From positions 126,424,132-126,488,131 of the forward strand of contig JBCFYV010000012.1 in assembly GCA_039000515.1 (NCBI GenBank): a DNA stretch of 64,000 nucleotides, in the 5' to 3' direction. Shown here in pieces: positions 1 through 10,984 of this stretch. The position numbers and the translations under genes are program-made. Source of the stretch: Timema cristinae. Its lineage: Eukaryota > Arthropoda > Insecta > Phasmatodea > Timematidae. The first letter of the stretch is position 1. Each line of letters starts with the position of its first letter. Below the pieces are notes generated by a model. That model made no database searches and was not told the DNA's origin. It saw only the letters and a program-made list of their open reading frames with translations.

Positions 1-1610
1 GGAGCAGTGACAAAAGAGCAGGTTGTGATTTCACAACCCATCCCTAATGTCGACTATAATGTGTGTTAACTTTAATTTATAAGGGAAATAAATTAATTTA
101 GATAAGTTAAATTTGTAAGTATAATAATATTGAGTATTATAATATAAACACAAAATAATTTATTTCTAAAATTCACCTCTATAAGTGTGAAAGAAAGATG
201 ACTTTTTCACCTTCTACAAAAAGATTGAACTCTGAATCACCCGTTATTAATAACAGGCACTTAACACAGAATTTAAGGTACTCTTGTAGTTAAATAATTT
301 CTTAAATAGTAATTGTAATTGAAAACTAATAAATGATTAATATAATGCGAATTAACTATATGAAAAATACTAATAATGATTAAATTAAATATTTAAATAT
401 TTAACAAAAAAATATAATATTTATAAATAACAAAACAAAACATTTAATATCTAACTTTAAATGTTCCCAATCTCTCACGATTCCAATTTTCTATAGTTTC
501 TTTTGGTGCTGCGCTCTATTGATCAAGAACTATAGCAGATTTATTTGAGTTGCATCTTTACTTGGTAGAGGGAAGTTAAAGAAAGAATGGCAGTTGATTT
601 ATCAGGGTCGATAGCACGATAGCTATATACATACGTATATGATATTCTATACATTTTTAATTTGATATTTTGATTTTAATAATATTTAAACGATTATAAT
701 AGTGAGTATTAAACTATTTAGTTATTGATCTTATAAAGTCAGTAGGAAATGAAATGGAATCTAAGTTGATTTAAAAAAAAAATATATATATATATATAAT
801 AGTTCATATTTAATTAATAAATGTAAAATTACTGCTCCAGTGGCTTAATGATTTATATGTTCATATTTGACTGAAACTGTGTTAAGTACCCTAAGTTTAA
901 GCTCCCGAGATGGCAACCTGTGGCAAGCACTTTCAAAGTGAGACGCAATAATCAAGTGTTTATACATACTGCAGTCCAATAATTTATTTATTAAACCAAA
1001 TCTATTTATTTAAATATACATAATTAAGTAATTAGATGCTAGGTATTTATAAAACAAGTACTTCACAAGAGACAAAACCAAAGACTTTGTTATCACAAAT
1101 ACCTATGGCTATATCATACATTATTACTAGTTTTATTAGTAATTTAATTATATTAAACGAGTAATTACATATAGTATATATATATATAGTATGTATATAA
1201 AAATTCACAAGCATTTATTTATCTCTTTAATTGAAGTATGCGAAGATAATATCTAAAATATAGATACTATAATAATTTTAATTTATAATACAAATACTAA
1301 GGCTGCGAGACAGTAGTTGAGATTAATTTTAATATTTGATTCTAGTAAAATTTAATATAAGATGGATTCTAAAATCTAGCAGCACACATAAATACAAAAT
1401 AATAAAACGATTTATAAAATTATTTGAAATTTAAGTCTTTAAAACAAACAGAGACGAAATATTTGTCTATAAAACTTGACTATCGATCTGTTATTTATAT
1501 TTAAATGTTTTGTTGACCTTGCTTAAGCTAGGATAGACGAATTGGATTTAGAGCGCCTTTCTAATATGTCGATAATATTCGGGAAAATGATAAATATGAG
1601 CATGAGCCTG
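1..1610. other. AT-rich non-coding 5' flank or upstream intron
   Basis: This stretch is strongly AT-rich, with many stops in all frames and short AT microsatellites (about 780-800 and 1170-1200). I see no open reading frame, RNA gene or recognisable element. It lies upstream of the first recognisable exon of the protease gene on the same strand, so it could be upstream intergenic DNA or an intron preceding that exon. Confidence 0.6.
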
Positions 1611-1851
1611 CTATGTCTCTGGTGAATAGAGCCTAAGACATTGCTATGTTTCTGGTGAATAGAGCCTAAGACATTGCTATGTCTCTGGTGAATAGAGCCT
1701 AAGACATTGCTATTCTCTGGTGAATAGAGCCTAAGACATTGCTATGTTTCTGGTGAATAGAGCCTAAGACATGTCTATGGTGAATAGAGCCTAAGACATT
1801 GCTATGTCTCTGGTGAATAGAGCTTTAGACATTGCTATGTATCTGGTGGGT
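1611..1851. repeat. 33-bp minisatellite, about 7-8 copies
   Basis: Tandem units share the core ctctggtgaatagagcct followed by aagacattgctatg. Unit starts at 1611, 1644 and 1677 give the 33-bp period. Two units are shortened, and the last copy decays into the TACA-type microsatellite that follows. No coding potential is visible. Confidence 0.9.
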
Positions 1852-2195
1852 ACATAACTACATACATACATAATTACATACCTACATGTATACATACACT
1901 ACATAAATATACATACATAAATACATAGATACATATATATATATATGTATATACATGTGTATGTATGTTTGTATATATATATAGTATATATATATATATA
2001 TACACACAAACACAGGTATGTATGTAGATATATGTATTTAAGTATGTATATATGTGAGCATGTAGGTATGTAGTTATGTAGGTATGTTTGTATGTAGGTA
2101 TTTAGGTATTTAGGTATGTTTGTATGTAGTTATGTAGGTATGTTTGTATGTAGGTATTTAGGTATGTTTGTATGTAGGTATGTATGCAGTTGTGT
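1850..2195. repeat. TACA/TATG-type microsatellite tract
   Basis: Degenerate tetranucleotide repeats run as tacatacata on the left, then TA runs, then gtatgtatgtaggtatg on the right. The two halves are roughly inverted (TACA then TATG), so the tract could fold on itself. It is simple-sequence DNA next to the 33-bp array. Confidence 0.85.
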
Positions 2196-2429
2196 ATTCG
2201 TGTGGGAAAGGGTGGGGGGTCATAGGGTCTGTTGACCCCCATGTGAAGGTTAGAAAGTTAATTCAAAAATCAAAATTAAAGTTCAACTTTATAAATGAAA
2301 TACAACGCAGTTAAATTACACAATTTTTCTATCTTTTTACGCGCAGACACCTCTAAAGCCGGACCCACAAGTTATTTATTCACTGTGCGATATGTTTCAC
2401 GCAAGTACGGAAAAACTATTCGTTTTCAT

Positions 2430-3400
2430 GTGGTAATCGCCTGAGAGCAGTTAATCCACGAATATAGAGCATGTGCGGACACTGGACAGCAGGAGCGGTG
2501 GAGGAACTTTGGGGGACCCTGCCCCCTGGATCGAATAAATTCTCACCCTCTCCTAGATATATTCCAAATCCTCTGATATGATCAAATATGAAGCTGAAAG
2601 ATGGCCTTAAATCAAACTCCAAATGAATTCTAGGTGCATTCTTTTGTCAAAAATTTGCCGGAGAAGAGCACTTCAAATAACTTCTAGACTAGAGGCATCT
2701 AACTGGCACAAAAAGTCGGGGAGGGAAGCTCTAAATATCTTCCAAGGTCAACAAAATTTCAAAAATGTTTAATGTAGGACAGCTCCAAATAACTTCTAAA
2801 GTCCATTCACGGTAGGAATTACTCTCTGAAAGGTCTTTTTTCCTACCAATATCCTACTATATAATAGATTTATGGTAGGGAAAAAGGCCTTTCAGAAGTC
2901 AATTCCTACCGTGAACAGACAATAGATGTACGTCATTTTGAAGAATTTTCAGGCGAGGACCACCCCAAATAGCCTAGTTTCTGGAACAATTCAATTTTCA
3001 AATTTTTTTCGGTGGAAGACCAATTCAAAGATTATCTTCTAGAGGTATCTAACCATCGTAAGCAATTAAGGTGAGGATACTTTAAATAGCTTCGCGGGGC
3101 ATCCAAATTTCAAAGAATTCTAGGTGAGGAACACTTTAAATCACTTATAAAAGAATATTTTTTTTTAAAAAAAAAAGCTTCTAGAATGAACCATTTTTAA
3201 AAATATGTTAGAGGGCCACTCAAAATAATAAATAAAAACTCTCTGGTTTTAAAAAATTGGAGAGGATGACCACGGTTTAAAACATACATAAGATCAAATA
3301 TGAATGAGAAATTATTAAAAGACTTTAAACGATATCTAACATTGTAAGTAACTATGTTAATTATAATTATGACCCCCCAGGGATCCGCCCATGTATGTAT
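2430..3400. repeat. Ancient degenerate repeated tract
   Basis: Loosely repeated phrases recur at irregular spacing: a ctccaaataacttcta core, then an atc..aaatttcaaa segment, then a gg.gaggac segment (for example near 2665, 2720, 2785, 2960 and 3060). They look like heavily decayed tandem copies. A similar vocabulary appears at 48310-48720. A much fresher palindrome interrupts the tract at 2801-2920. No reading frame is convincing. Confidence 0.4.
2801..2920. mobile_element. Short palindromic element (MITE-like or foldback)
   Basis: The left arm reads ttcacggtaggaatt, then ctgaaagg and ttttttcctacca. The right arm is its near-perfect reverse complement, ending aattcctaccgtgaa. Only ~25 bp of AT-rich loop separates them, so the whole 120 bp can form one hairpin. 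This is the form of a short foldback/MITE. No transposase is present and target-site duplications are not obvious, so the class is inferred. Confidence 0.55.
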
Positions 3401-4247
3401 GTAATGTATGTTCCAGGATCAGGCAGGATACGTCTGCCCTAACTGCAAGGATATGGAGTTACCAACTGAAGACTGAAGAGGAGGCTTTGAGTCATCCGAT
3501 CCGTCCGTATATCCCCTAGTCTGTTGATGTCTAGGGGCGGGGAGAGGGGTTGGGCCTTGCGCATGCGCGAGAACGGCTCGGAAACAAAAGAGGGATGGTG
3601 AGAGCTCCACGGGCAGTCGGTGTCGGGAAATGTTCATAGTTCCATCTCACCTAGTCGAGATAATATCACGTGGATCTGTGACTGTGCCGATGTTTGAGGG
3701 TGGTTTGTCCGACATGTTGATCTGAGGACGCTGGTGACAACAGGGTGAGTGGCTGAGGTTTCGTTCAGGGGGCAGTTACCCAACAACACCTCATATAAAA
3801 CTACTTTAGTTCACTTTAGTTGCTCAAAGACGGCGTTCTTGAACTGGGGTGACGCGGGATTTTGAGGGGAGATCAAAAATAAACGAGAGGGAAAAAAAAT
3901 GAGGAGTACAAATAGACTTTAAAAAATCTACGATGAACATCTTTTTCAAAAACACAGTTATTACAATTTTAGCTAAACACAATCTCAATACTGGTAATTT
4001 AAATGACAAAACCTCTCCTTAAATCTGACGGTGTCGCTTGACAATGTTAGCACCTTGGTCGGTGACTTGAGAAAGGTTGAAAATTGCCGCGATAAAGGCA
4101 TCACCATTCGATTATGGGACGAACGAGGGAATTGTTTTTAAAATAATTTAGAACACTGGCTATCAAACTGTGGGCCGAGAGTCACTTTTTGGTGGACCAC
4201 GAAAAGTTTTTGAAATGTGAATAAAATAATATATTTATTTATTTATT
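3400..4247. other. Non-coding, no recognisable element
   Basis: This is unique-looking sequence with a moderately GC-rich patch (about 3520-3620). Short open frames on the minus strand here show no domain, codon pattern or exon signal that I trust. Confidence 0.5.
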
Positions 4248-4295
4248 TTCACTTCCCCATTTTTGTCATGATTACATATATATATAATTATGGAA

Positions 4296-4350
<55 letters not shown>

Positions 4351-4376
4351 CAACATGACAAAAATGGGGAAGTGAA
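4248..4376. repeat. 23-bp inverted repeat around a TA microsatellite
   Basis: The arm at 4248-4270 (starting ttcacttccccatttttg) is repeated as an exact reverse complement at 4354-4376. Between them lie a short spacer and a long TA tract. The tract could extrude a cruciform, or it may be the two ends of a small foldback element whose centre is now microsatellite. Confidence 0.8.
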
Positions 4377-4611
4377 AAAAAAAGGGATACAAAATATTAA
4401 AATATTACAGCCTATACGGATTAGGATGATTTGAAAAAAAAACCAAGTAAATAATTATATTTAAAAATTCCCGCCAATCCCCCCCCCCCCTCTTTTATGT
4501 CATTAAAGATAGGTAGATCACGAAAGTTGGTTGAGCTAAAGGATTTGTGAAACATTGATTTAGAATAAAATAGGTACCTACATTGGGTTTGGTTATGGTC
4601 CATATTACATA

Positions 4612-4805
4612 GCTATTACAGTAGCCCCGTGGCTTCCTTGGTGCTGACTGACAGCTCACAGCTCACATATAACATTTAGCTATCTACAGTAGCCCCGTGG
4701 CTTCCTTGGTGCTGACTGACAGTTCACAGCTCACATATAACATTTAGCTATCTACAGTAGCCCCGTGGCTTCCTTGGTGCTGACTGACAGTTCACAGCTC
4801 ACACT
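4612..4805. repeat. 68-bp tandem repeat, three copies
   Basis: Three near-identical copies start with gtagccccgtggcttcc at 4621, 4689 and 4757, giving a 68-bp period. Copies 1 and 2 differ at one position in a ctcacagctcac segment. The near identity points to a recent duplication. Confidence 0.92.
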
Positions 4806-5789
4806 CTCACTCACACTCAGATAATGCACGAAATAGAAATAGAGGAAAGATAATGAGTAACTCACCCTGCGAGGTGTCTTGTCTTTATGCTCATAATCTT
4901 TCCCTCTTACTCTGACGAATATAAACACTCAATCTACTACAAGGTTTAAAAAATAATTCCTTGTTAATGTAGGGATATTTTTAAAACGTTTTAATTATTT
5001 GTGTTTTTTATTTCAATGTTGTATCATTAAAACTCGCCGAATCCAAAGTAAATACAAGAACATAAGATATCCTATCTTGACTTACTGTGACGTCACTGTT
5101 AGGCAACGTCCTAAAGCTGAAGTTTTTTTAAAAAATGTTAGCATTCCTATCCCTAAGCAAGCCTTAAGTCCCGCAAAGTCGTCCCCTAAGTTCTCCTAAG
5201 TCCGCATAAGTTCTCCAGAACACCTCATTTTGTTTGCAAGCAAGAACGTCGTAAGTCTCTATTTCCCTATAAAAGCCCGATTTCTTTTACCAATCTCTTT
5301 GAAGGCACCCCCCCCCCCCCTTTCTCCACCAGAATATCACTATATAGCCCAGTGGGACAATTCGGTTTGGACATATTTTGCGCCTAGGCCAAAATACGTA
5401 ATTTTAAGCTGATATTTTTGACATACAGTATATTACGGGACTGACATATAGTACCACGGGAGCCACTGCTATTGACTGAATATAATGTACTATTAACAAT
5501 ATAGTACACATTGCTAACTACTGGTAAAATACTATTTTGAATGTAATTATTTGTGTTGTGGTATTTTATTGAATCCCTTCGTAACAAGTAAGACAGAACC
5601 TAGCTAGACGAAGGCACTTACAACTTTGACAATCCTGTTATGTTTCAGATACTTGGTAGCAGTTTTGACTTGCATTAAGATCTCGGCGATACTAAAGCGA
5701 GCAATTCCCAAAGACGGGGAAGAAGAAAATGTAAAATTGAGTGACGCATCTCAACATACTTTGTTTACGAACTTAAAGATAATAACAAA
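4806..5789. other. Presumed 5' region of the protease gene
   Basis: AT-rich sequence with a C-homopolymer tract (about 5308-5320) leads up to the first exon-like region. A TATA-like sequence is at 5268. From about 5620 base composition becomes more coding-like, and tgtttcag at about 5641-5648 could serve as a splice acceptor. No start codon in the frame of the signal peptide exists here. Confidence 0.35.
5268..5275 (+). promoter_or_regulatory. Possible TATA box
   Basis: TATAAAAG in the context ccctataaaagcccg matches the metazoan TATA consensus and lies about 0.5 kb upstream of the ATG at 5790, on the gene's strand. In AT-rich DNA such matches arise by chance, and no initiator or transcript evidence is available, so this is only a candidate. 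Confidence 0.2.
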
Positions 5790-5960
5790 ATGGCAAGCGA
5801 ACCTCCTGAAACCAGAAGATCTGCTTTCACACGGGCATCAGTACTCACGAGATTAGCTCTTCTAGTCCCAGAATATTGGCGCTGGCCTCCTGCGGACTGT
5901 CCACCAAGTGCAATAAACAGGTCCGACTGTCTTCCCAGCGAACTACCTGCTCAATTCTAG
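5790..5960 (+). CDS. 56-codon ORF with strong Kozak context: uORF or alternative 5' exon of the protease gene
   Basis: An ATG sits in the context aacaaaATGGCA (A at -3, G at +4), a good animal start site. It opens MASEPPETRRSAFTRASV and runs 56 codons to a TAG at 5958. An in-frame stop at 5742 precedes it. It is not in the frame of the downstream hydrophobic signal segment. It could be an upstream ORF in the 5' leader of the protease mRNA, a coding start joined to the signal exon by a small intron or lost to a frameshift in the assembly, or chance. I recognise no domain in it. Confidence 0.3.
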   Translation: MASEPPETRRSAFTRASVLTRLALLVPEYWRWPPADCPPSAINRSDCLPSELPAQF

Positions 5961-6027
5961 TGGGTCTACTGGGTGTCCCAGCAACAGCCGCTCTGGGGTG
6001 CATCTTGGAGACAGCAAACTTACTTAG

Positions 6028-6245
6028 TGTCAAAGGACGACGCCTCACCTTCCGGTGGGAACACACGGGTGTTTTATTGCTGCTCCTGTTACCTGCGATG
6101 GACGCCGCAGCGACGCTCGATATCGACGCCAATGTCTCCACGACCAGACCTCACCATGGTGCCAAGTTCACCGTCGAGGAACTTATGAACACCCGGTTCC
6201 CCCACCTGGTGTCCAACGACATCAACTTGGATCCTTGCAAGTCCG
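6028..6245 (+). CDS. tld/tok: Tolloid/BMP-1-like astacin metalloprotease, signal-peptide exon (left boundary uncertain)
   Basis: This is the most 5' recognisable exon of a secreted protease that, in the tolloid/BMP-1 family, cleaves procollagen and the BMP antagonist Chordin/Sog. The frame reads a basic stretch, a hydrophobic core GVLLLLLLPAMDAAA suitable as a signal peptide, then the start of the prodomain ending INLDPCKS. The DPCK motif followed by GDIAL in the next exon is a landmark of BMP-1/tolloid propeptides. The donor is TCCG|GTGAGT after 6245 and leaves phase 1. The left boundary is a guess: ttacttag at 6020-6027 could be an acceptor, but the same frame is open back to a stop at 5807 with no ATG. 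The only in-frame ATG (6098) would remove the signal peptide, so the initiator probably lies in an upstream exon. Family assignment is firm; tolloid versus tolkin is not resolved. Confidence 0.75.
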
Positions 6246-7130
6246 GTGAGTCTATCGTTGACAGGTTTTCTAAAGATCCACACAACAAACCTGACACCTT
6301 AGATGGTTCATCGACCCTAAGGTCAAACCAACATTTACCAGCTTCACTTCATTACGATTTGTATTTACCCGTTTAGCTGGTTTGAGTACATGAGTAGCAT
6401 GAACCAGTGGTTACTTTTGTAGACTTACTCACCAAACATAATTATTTTTCTTCAATTCTGTACTTCCAAATTGTTGGGGCATAATACAAACTAGTTTATT
6501 ATCTAATCTACATCTAAAATAACTCCAAAACATTGCATTAAATAATAAGTTTTAAATAAGAAATAATCATATATGTATTACATCTGATGTAGCCCCCAAG
6601 ATGCCTTCGTGTACCCCAGATTGAATACAATGAGAATTTGGGGGTAAATGAAAAACACATCAAGAACCCGATTCATTTTGACAACGATTATTCTTAGAAG
6701 TTCTACCACAACAATTTTCATAAAAAAAAAAAAAGAAAGCTTACACACCAAATATTTTCCCCATAATTCCGAACTATTTCATAAAATGACAATATTTTTT
6801 TTCAGCAGTAATAATTGAATTTACCAAACAGATGGTAATTTTCTTAGAAAAAAAAAGAATAGTTAGATTTACTTCAACGATTAACTTGTCAAAGTTTACA
6901 AATTTTTAATATCAAAGGCGCAATCTTTATTTTATTTGCATTAGTCAGTGAATGTAACAATGCTGTTTATTGATACAGGGTTGCCAACGTTAGGAGGGGA
7001 GGTTAAGTTTCTGTAAAATGATGTCTTGAGCTATTTTGCACAGTTCACAAAAAGAACAGATCGTGTGAACTGTTTTTACTGTACATTTTAAAAATTAATG
7101 AAACATTAGTAAATATCAGTGTGTAAGAAA
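6246..7130. other. Start of the 51.9-kb intron 1, unique AT-rich sequence
   Basis: Intron 1 of the protease gene runs from the donor at 6246 to the acceptor ending at 58119. This first part is AT-rich, with A and T homopolymers and no element that I recognise. Confidence 0.7.
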
Positions 7131-7264
7131 GGACCTAGGATTGAGAATTTGAAGTTTATTGGTTATAATATTGTATAAACAATAGAAAATTGAATTTAAA
7201 AAATGTTTAAAAAAATGTAATTAAAAATAATAATGATTTTTTAATGTTACATGATTTGATTACT

Positions 7265-8640
7265 ATTAGGTGTTCTGTCTTGCGACAGGTCCATTCCTTT
7301 TGTCAGTGAACTTAGACCTCCAATGCACCCTGTTCTCCGCCTCCTCCTTCAGATCCCAGAATTTTCTTCTTTCCTTCAAGTCATCCAATATTTGAATCCT
7401 CCTCCTTCCTAAGCTCCTCTTTCCCTCAACCTTTCCTTCTATGACGTCATACAGAAGACAGTTCCTCCTAAGATCCAGTTTGCTTTGTACCGAAGACTCA
7501 CATCCAAAATAGTTCTCTTCTCACCACTCTTCTTAGGACTTGTTCACTTGTCCCTCTGTCTGTCCACCTGATCTTCTCACCACTCTTCTTAGGACTTGTT
7601 CACTTGTCCCCCTGTCTGTCCACCTGATCTTCTCACCACTCTTCTCAGGACTTGTTCACTTGTCCCCCTGTCTGTCCACCTGATCTTCTCACCACTCTTC
7701 TTAGGACTTGTTCACTTGTCCCCCTGTCTGTCCACCTGATCTTCTCACCACTCTTCTTAGGACTTGTTCACTTGTCCCCCTGTCTGTCCACTGATCTTCT
7801 CACCACTCTTCTCAGGACTTGTTCACTTGTCCCCCTCTCTGTCCACCTGATCTTCTCACCCACTCTTCTTAGGACTTGTTCACTTGTCCCCCTGTCTGTC
7901 CACCTGATCTTCTCACCACTCTTCTTAGGACTTGTTCACTTGTCCCCCTGTCTGTCCACCTGATCTTCTCACCACTCTTCTTAGGACTTGTTCACTTGTC
8001 CCCCTGTCTGTCCACCTGATCTTCTCACCACTCTTCTTAGTACTTGCTCACTTGTCCCCCTATCTGTCCACCTGATCTTCTCACCACTCTTCTTAGGACT
8101 TGTTCACTTGTCTCCCTGTCTGTCCACCTGATCTTCTCAACACTCTTCTTAGGACTTGTTCACTTGTCCCCTTGTCTGCCCACCTGATCTTCTCACCACT
8201 CTTCTCAGGACTTGTTCACTTGTCCCTCTGTCTGTCCCCCTGATCTTCTCTAGTACATTTCAAAGCTCTTCAAGTATTTATTTTCCATCTTCTTAAGACT
8301 CAAAGTTTCTGCTCCATACAGCTCGATGTTCCAAACTCAACTCTCTGGTCAGCAGTAACCTCTTCTTGTTGAAAGCTTCCTTGTCCATGGCAGTCCTCGA
8401 CCTAATGTCCTTGGTGCAGGAGACAGACTTCTCAAATACTTGAACTGCTCTACGTTTTCCAATTCCTGGTTTCCAATTTTGATTCTCAGCGGCTCTTCAT
8501 TTTTTGAAATATCCATCACTTTTGACTCCTCAAAGTTGATCTCCATGCCTCGTCTTCTCCCTGTGTGCACTGGCCAGTCCATCATGTCTATTCTTTATTT
8601 CTGGCCAGCAACGCTGGATCATCGTATCTTGCTGGGTTGA
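7265..8640 (-). mobile_element. 5'-truncated non-LTR retrotransposon, copy 1 (contains a 56-bp array)
   Basis: Reading the minus strand, 8585-8400 encodes reverse-transcriptase-like residues (ESKVMDISKNEEPLRIKI, then ELENVEQFKYL), a pattern of the RT C-terminal part of insect non-LTR elements. After a 56-bp tandem array, 7500-7265 encodes the typical C-terminal tail (LLYDVIEGKVEGKRSLG, then RRIQILDDLKERRKFW). The 3' end is gacagaacacctaatag, shared with the copy at 51784. Frameshifts and stops break the frame, so it is a dead copy. Its orientation is opposite to copy 2. Confidence 0.85.
7505..8245 (-). repeat. 56-bp minisatellite inside retrotransposon copy 1, about 13 copies
   Basis: Units share gatcttctcaccactctt and cttgttcacttgtccccc, with a 56-bp period (for example 7570 to 7626). 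On the minus strand one unit encodes about 18.7 residues (IRWTDRGTSEQVLRRVVR), the segment just upstream of the C-terminal tail in this retrotransposon family. The array is therefore a tandem amplification of part of the element's ORF. Because 56 is not a multiple of three, the frame shifts in each unit. Confidence 0.9.
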
Positions 8641-8934
8641 TGACGCGTCCTCTTATCCCGACATTCCTCCAGGGATTCCCCTCATAAACCAGAAATAAAG
8701 GAATTAGAAAATTAGAACAATTAAGTGTTTCTTAATTCTTCCTGTTGAGTTTAAATTTGGGGATGTTGAGAAATATTGTATAAAATTGGTGGTTATAGCT
8801 GAGGTTGTTTTTTTCAACATAACTAATTTCCTATTGTTTATACAACTATAACCAATAAACTTCAAATTCTCAATTCTAGATCTTATTTAACCTAGCCCAT
8901 GGGTAACACAACTCTTCTTACGAATTATTTGAGG

Positions 8935-9150
8935 TCTAAATGCCAGGCTCATGCTGTCTGGTTTGCCAGTGATACGAAGGTTGAGGTTCAAATCCCGGTC
9001 GGATGAACTGAGGGCTGTTTAGTTTAATTGGGTTCCCACTCTCCCTCCACGCAAATGTGGGCATGTCTCCTCTAAAACTCTAGCTTTCTCCGGCTTTCTC
9101 AGTTAGTTTTATTTAGCTATGTATGGCTCGGCCGGGTAGTAAGACGAGGT
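8935..9150 (+). mobile_element. tRNA-derived SINE (family 1)
   Basis: A Pol III B-box-like gaggttcaaatcccggtc lies near 8982. It is followed by the body seen in many copies here (ccactctccctccacgcaaatg, tcctctaaa) and the end ccgggtagtaagacgagg. The A-box end is decayed. I infer the family by comparison among copies within this window. Confidence 0.7.
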
Positions 9151-10339
9151 AATGCTTGGTATTCTTCTGTCATATTTGACACGGGTTCAAAGTTTCCTGA
9201 ATGATGTTATGACATGTCAGTCGTAGCGTATCTCTCGGAACTACACCTCCACGACTCTTCTGACGTCAAATTAATTATAACACTCCTGAAGGAGCGGAAC
9301 AGACAAGACCAGTCACTTTGGAAGGAACTTTCCAACAGTTGACACAATCAAAATAATTCATGACTTGCGCGAACAAGTTGAACATTCAAGCTTTTCTACC
9401 TATGTTTTGAATCTTAATAATTCCCCCACATTTACTCTCTTCTCAGTGGCGGCTGGCGGCAATATTTACTGGTGGAACACGCCTTTACTAGTGACTTTTA
9501 ATGATTATTTTTTACTGTATATGATTTTTCTCAAAGGCTATGCGACAACTTAAATCCACTCAAATCATACATTTACAGTTAGTAAATATTTTTCTTATGA
9601 AAAGGTGTAAATTAGCTCAATTACAACGATGATTAACGTGAAATATCTCAGTTATAAGCTTAAAGTAAATGGTTTAAAACATGTCTGCTTTCATTAAACA
9701 AATGAAGCAAAACTTTCGTTCTGGATTCACTGTTTTTGGTTTGATAGTTAAAACATTAAAACACTAATTTTCGTTTTACTCGCTTGTTGATCAAGTCAAT
9801 TAATTCAAATTTGTTCATATCGATATTAGTTGGTCTGGTTTAGCCTATAAGACATTGTGTAGCACGTCAATATAAGACTGCTACCCTTCAGGAATAACAG
9901 CTCACAATGGCAATAAATGGACATACAAATGTAGTGTTTTATCTGTCAATGTTTTAATTGGCAAAGCCTCGTAGCTGTCGAATCAAGAATTCATTAATAT
10001 ATTTTGTTAGCTGTGTTTTACTGATACAGTGAAGACAAAGATGACCTTAGATCAACCGTTGACATCTGAGTGAAAGTGTTGGTCAACAAACGGATCAGAA
10101 GGCAGATTATATCCCACAGTTCCATGCGATGATGACACTTGTTTAAATGTGCAGTTGCAAGCCACGTGGGTCGCGTGCTCTCGACCCTGTTGTAGTATAT
10201 TATCTTCTTGTGCTGATACAATACAGCTTAAAACACACACAAATACTCCCCTTAGGACTGAATTAAGGGGGATCTTTACCTCCTAGTACATCATTCAGAT
10301 CGATATGTTGTGCCGACTTTGGCTGCTTATAAGCTGGTT
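9151..10339. other. Intronic, no gene seen
   Basis: AT-rich unique sequence. A cagtggcggctgg string near 9446 resembles the ends of some DNA transposons, but no matching inverted end was found. Short open frames here show no domain. Confidence 0.5.
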
Positions 10340-10495
10340 GTTTGTTGACCTCGAGATTTCAATGCCATCCCTTGAATGCCCTCGACAAGGTCAAGGTTCG
10401 AATCTCATCCGGGTGTAAGTTGAGGTTTTTCCTGAATGGTTTCTCACACACCTTCTAATGTATGTGAGTACATTTCCTCTAAATTTGTGGCAAAT
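10340..10495 (+). mobile_element. Degenerate tRNA-derived SINE (family 1)
   Basis: A B-box-like caaggttcgaatctcatc is followed by the family body (gaatggtttctcacacacc, atttcctctaaattt). The promoter head and the tail are poorly preserved. Confidence 0.5.
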
Positions 10496-10984
10496 ATCAA
10501 TTTAAAAGTAACCTTAGGTGGCAAATATCCACTTGGTTGCAGCCTTTAGTGGCAAATATCAACTTTGATACGCTCAGTTAAAATATGGTTTTTTTTTCAA
10601 GGTCTTTACCCGCTGTTGTAAACGTGTAAACGGAAACATATTTTGTCTCGTACCTCTGAAAAAATATTAAATTTGACCTTGAATTGTATTTTTGTATTCT
10701 GTCATCTAATCTCAATTAACAGCGTTCAAAATAGCTACTAAACATTCTAGACATTTTGTTGTTAGGAAATCATTGGCGCTATTTTAATAAATAAACTTTT
10801 GTTTTAAAACAAAGATTGTTGTGAGATTTTTCTAACATGTTTTTTTACTGTATTATAAATACTACCTACCACATTTATTGAAATTTAAAAAGATTATTAG
10901 TCAGTAAAACTTCAATAAATACATTAAAGTTGTGTTTATAGCAATGCAAGTGTTAAAAAAGTTCCCAAACGATGTTTATTTTGG
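10496..10984. other. Intronic, no gene seen
   Basis: AT-rich sequence with a short threefold phrase (ggcaaatatcaact-like, at about 10490, 10519 and 10551) that looks like a small local duplication. Nothing else is recognisable. Confidence 0.5.

Larger units (their letters stand above)
7131..8893. repeat. Pair of ~60-bp inverted repeats enclosing a retrotransposon fragment
   Basis: The left arm (about 7131-7200) contains ttgagaatttgaagttta followed by ttggttata and tgtataaacaatag. The right arm (about 8825-8893) is its reverse complement with a few mismatches. They enclose a minus-strand non-LTR retrotransposon remnant. The arms could be the ends of a host element into which the retrotransposon inserted, or two inverted copies of one dispersed repeat. 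Confidence 0.65.

Noticed and set aside
841..965. Possible decayed SINE in the 5' flank
   Set aside because: A weak B-box-like stretch and a vague body match only; not enough to separate from chance.
5845..6141. 98-codon minus-strand frame
   Set aside because: It mirrors the signal-peptide exon on the opposite strand, and has no recognisable domain.
9365..9553. cagtggcggctgg near 9446 and agtggcgtatcta near 59027 as DNA-transposon ends
   Set aside because: The starts resemble terminal repeats of some elements, but no matching inverted partner or target-site duplication was found.
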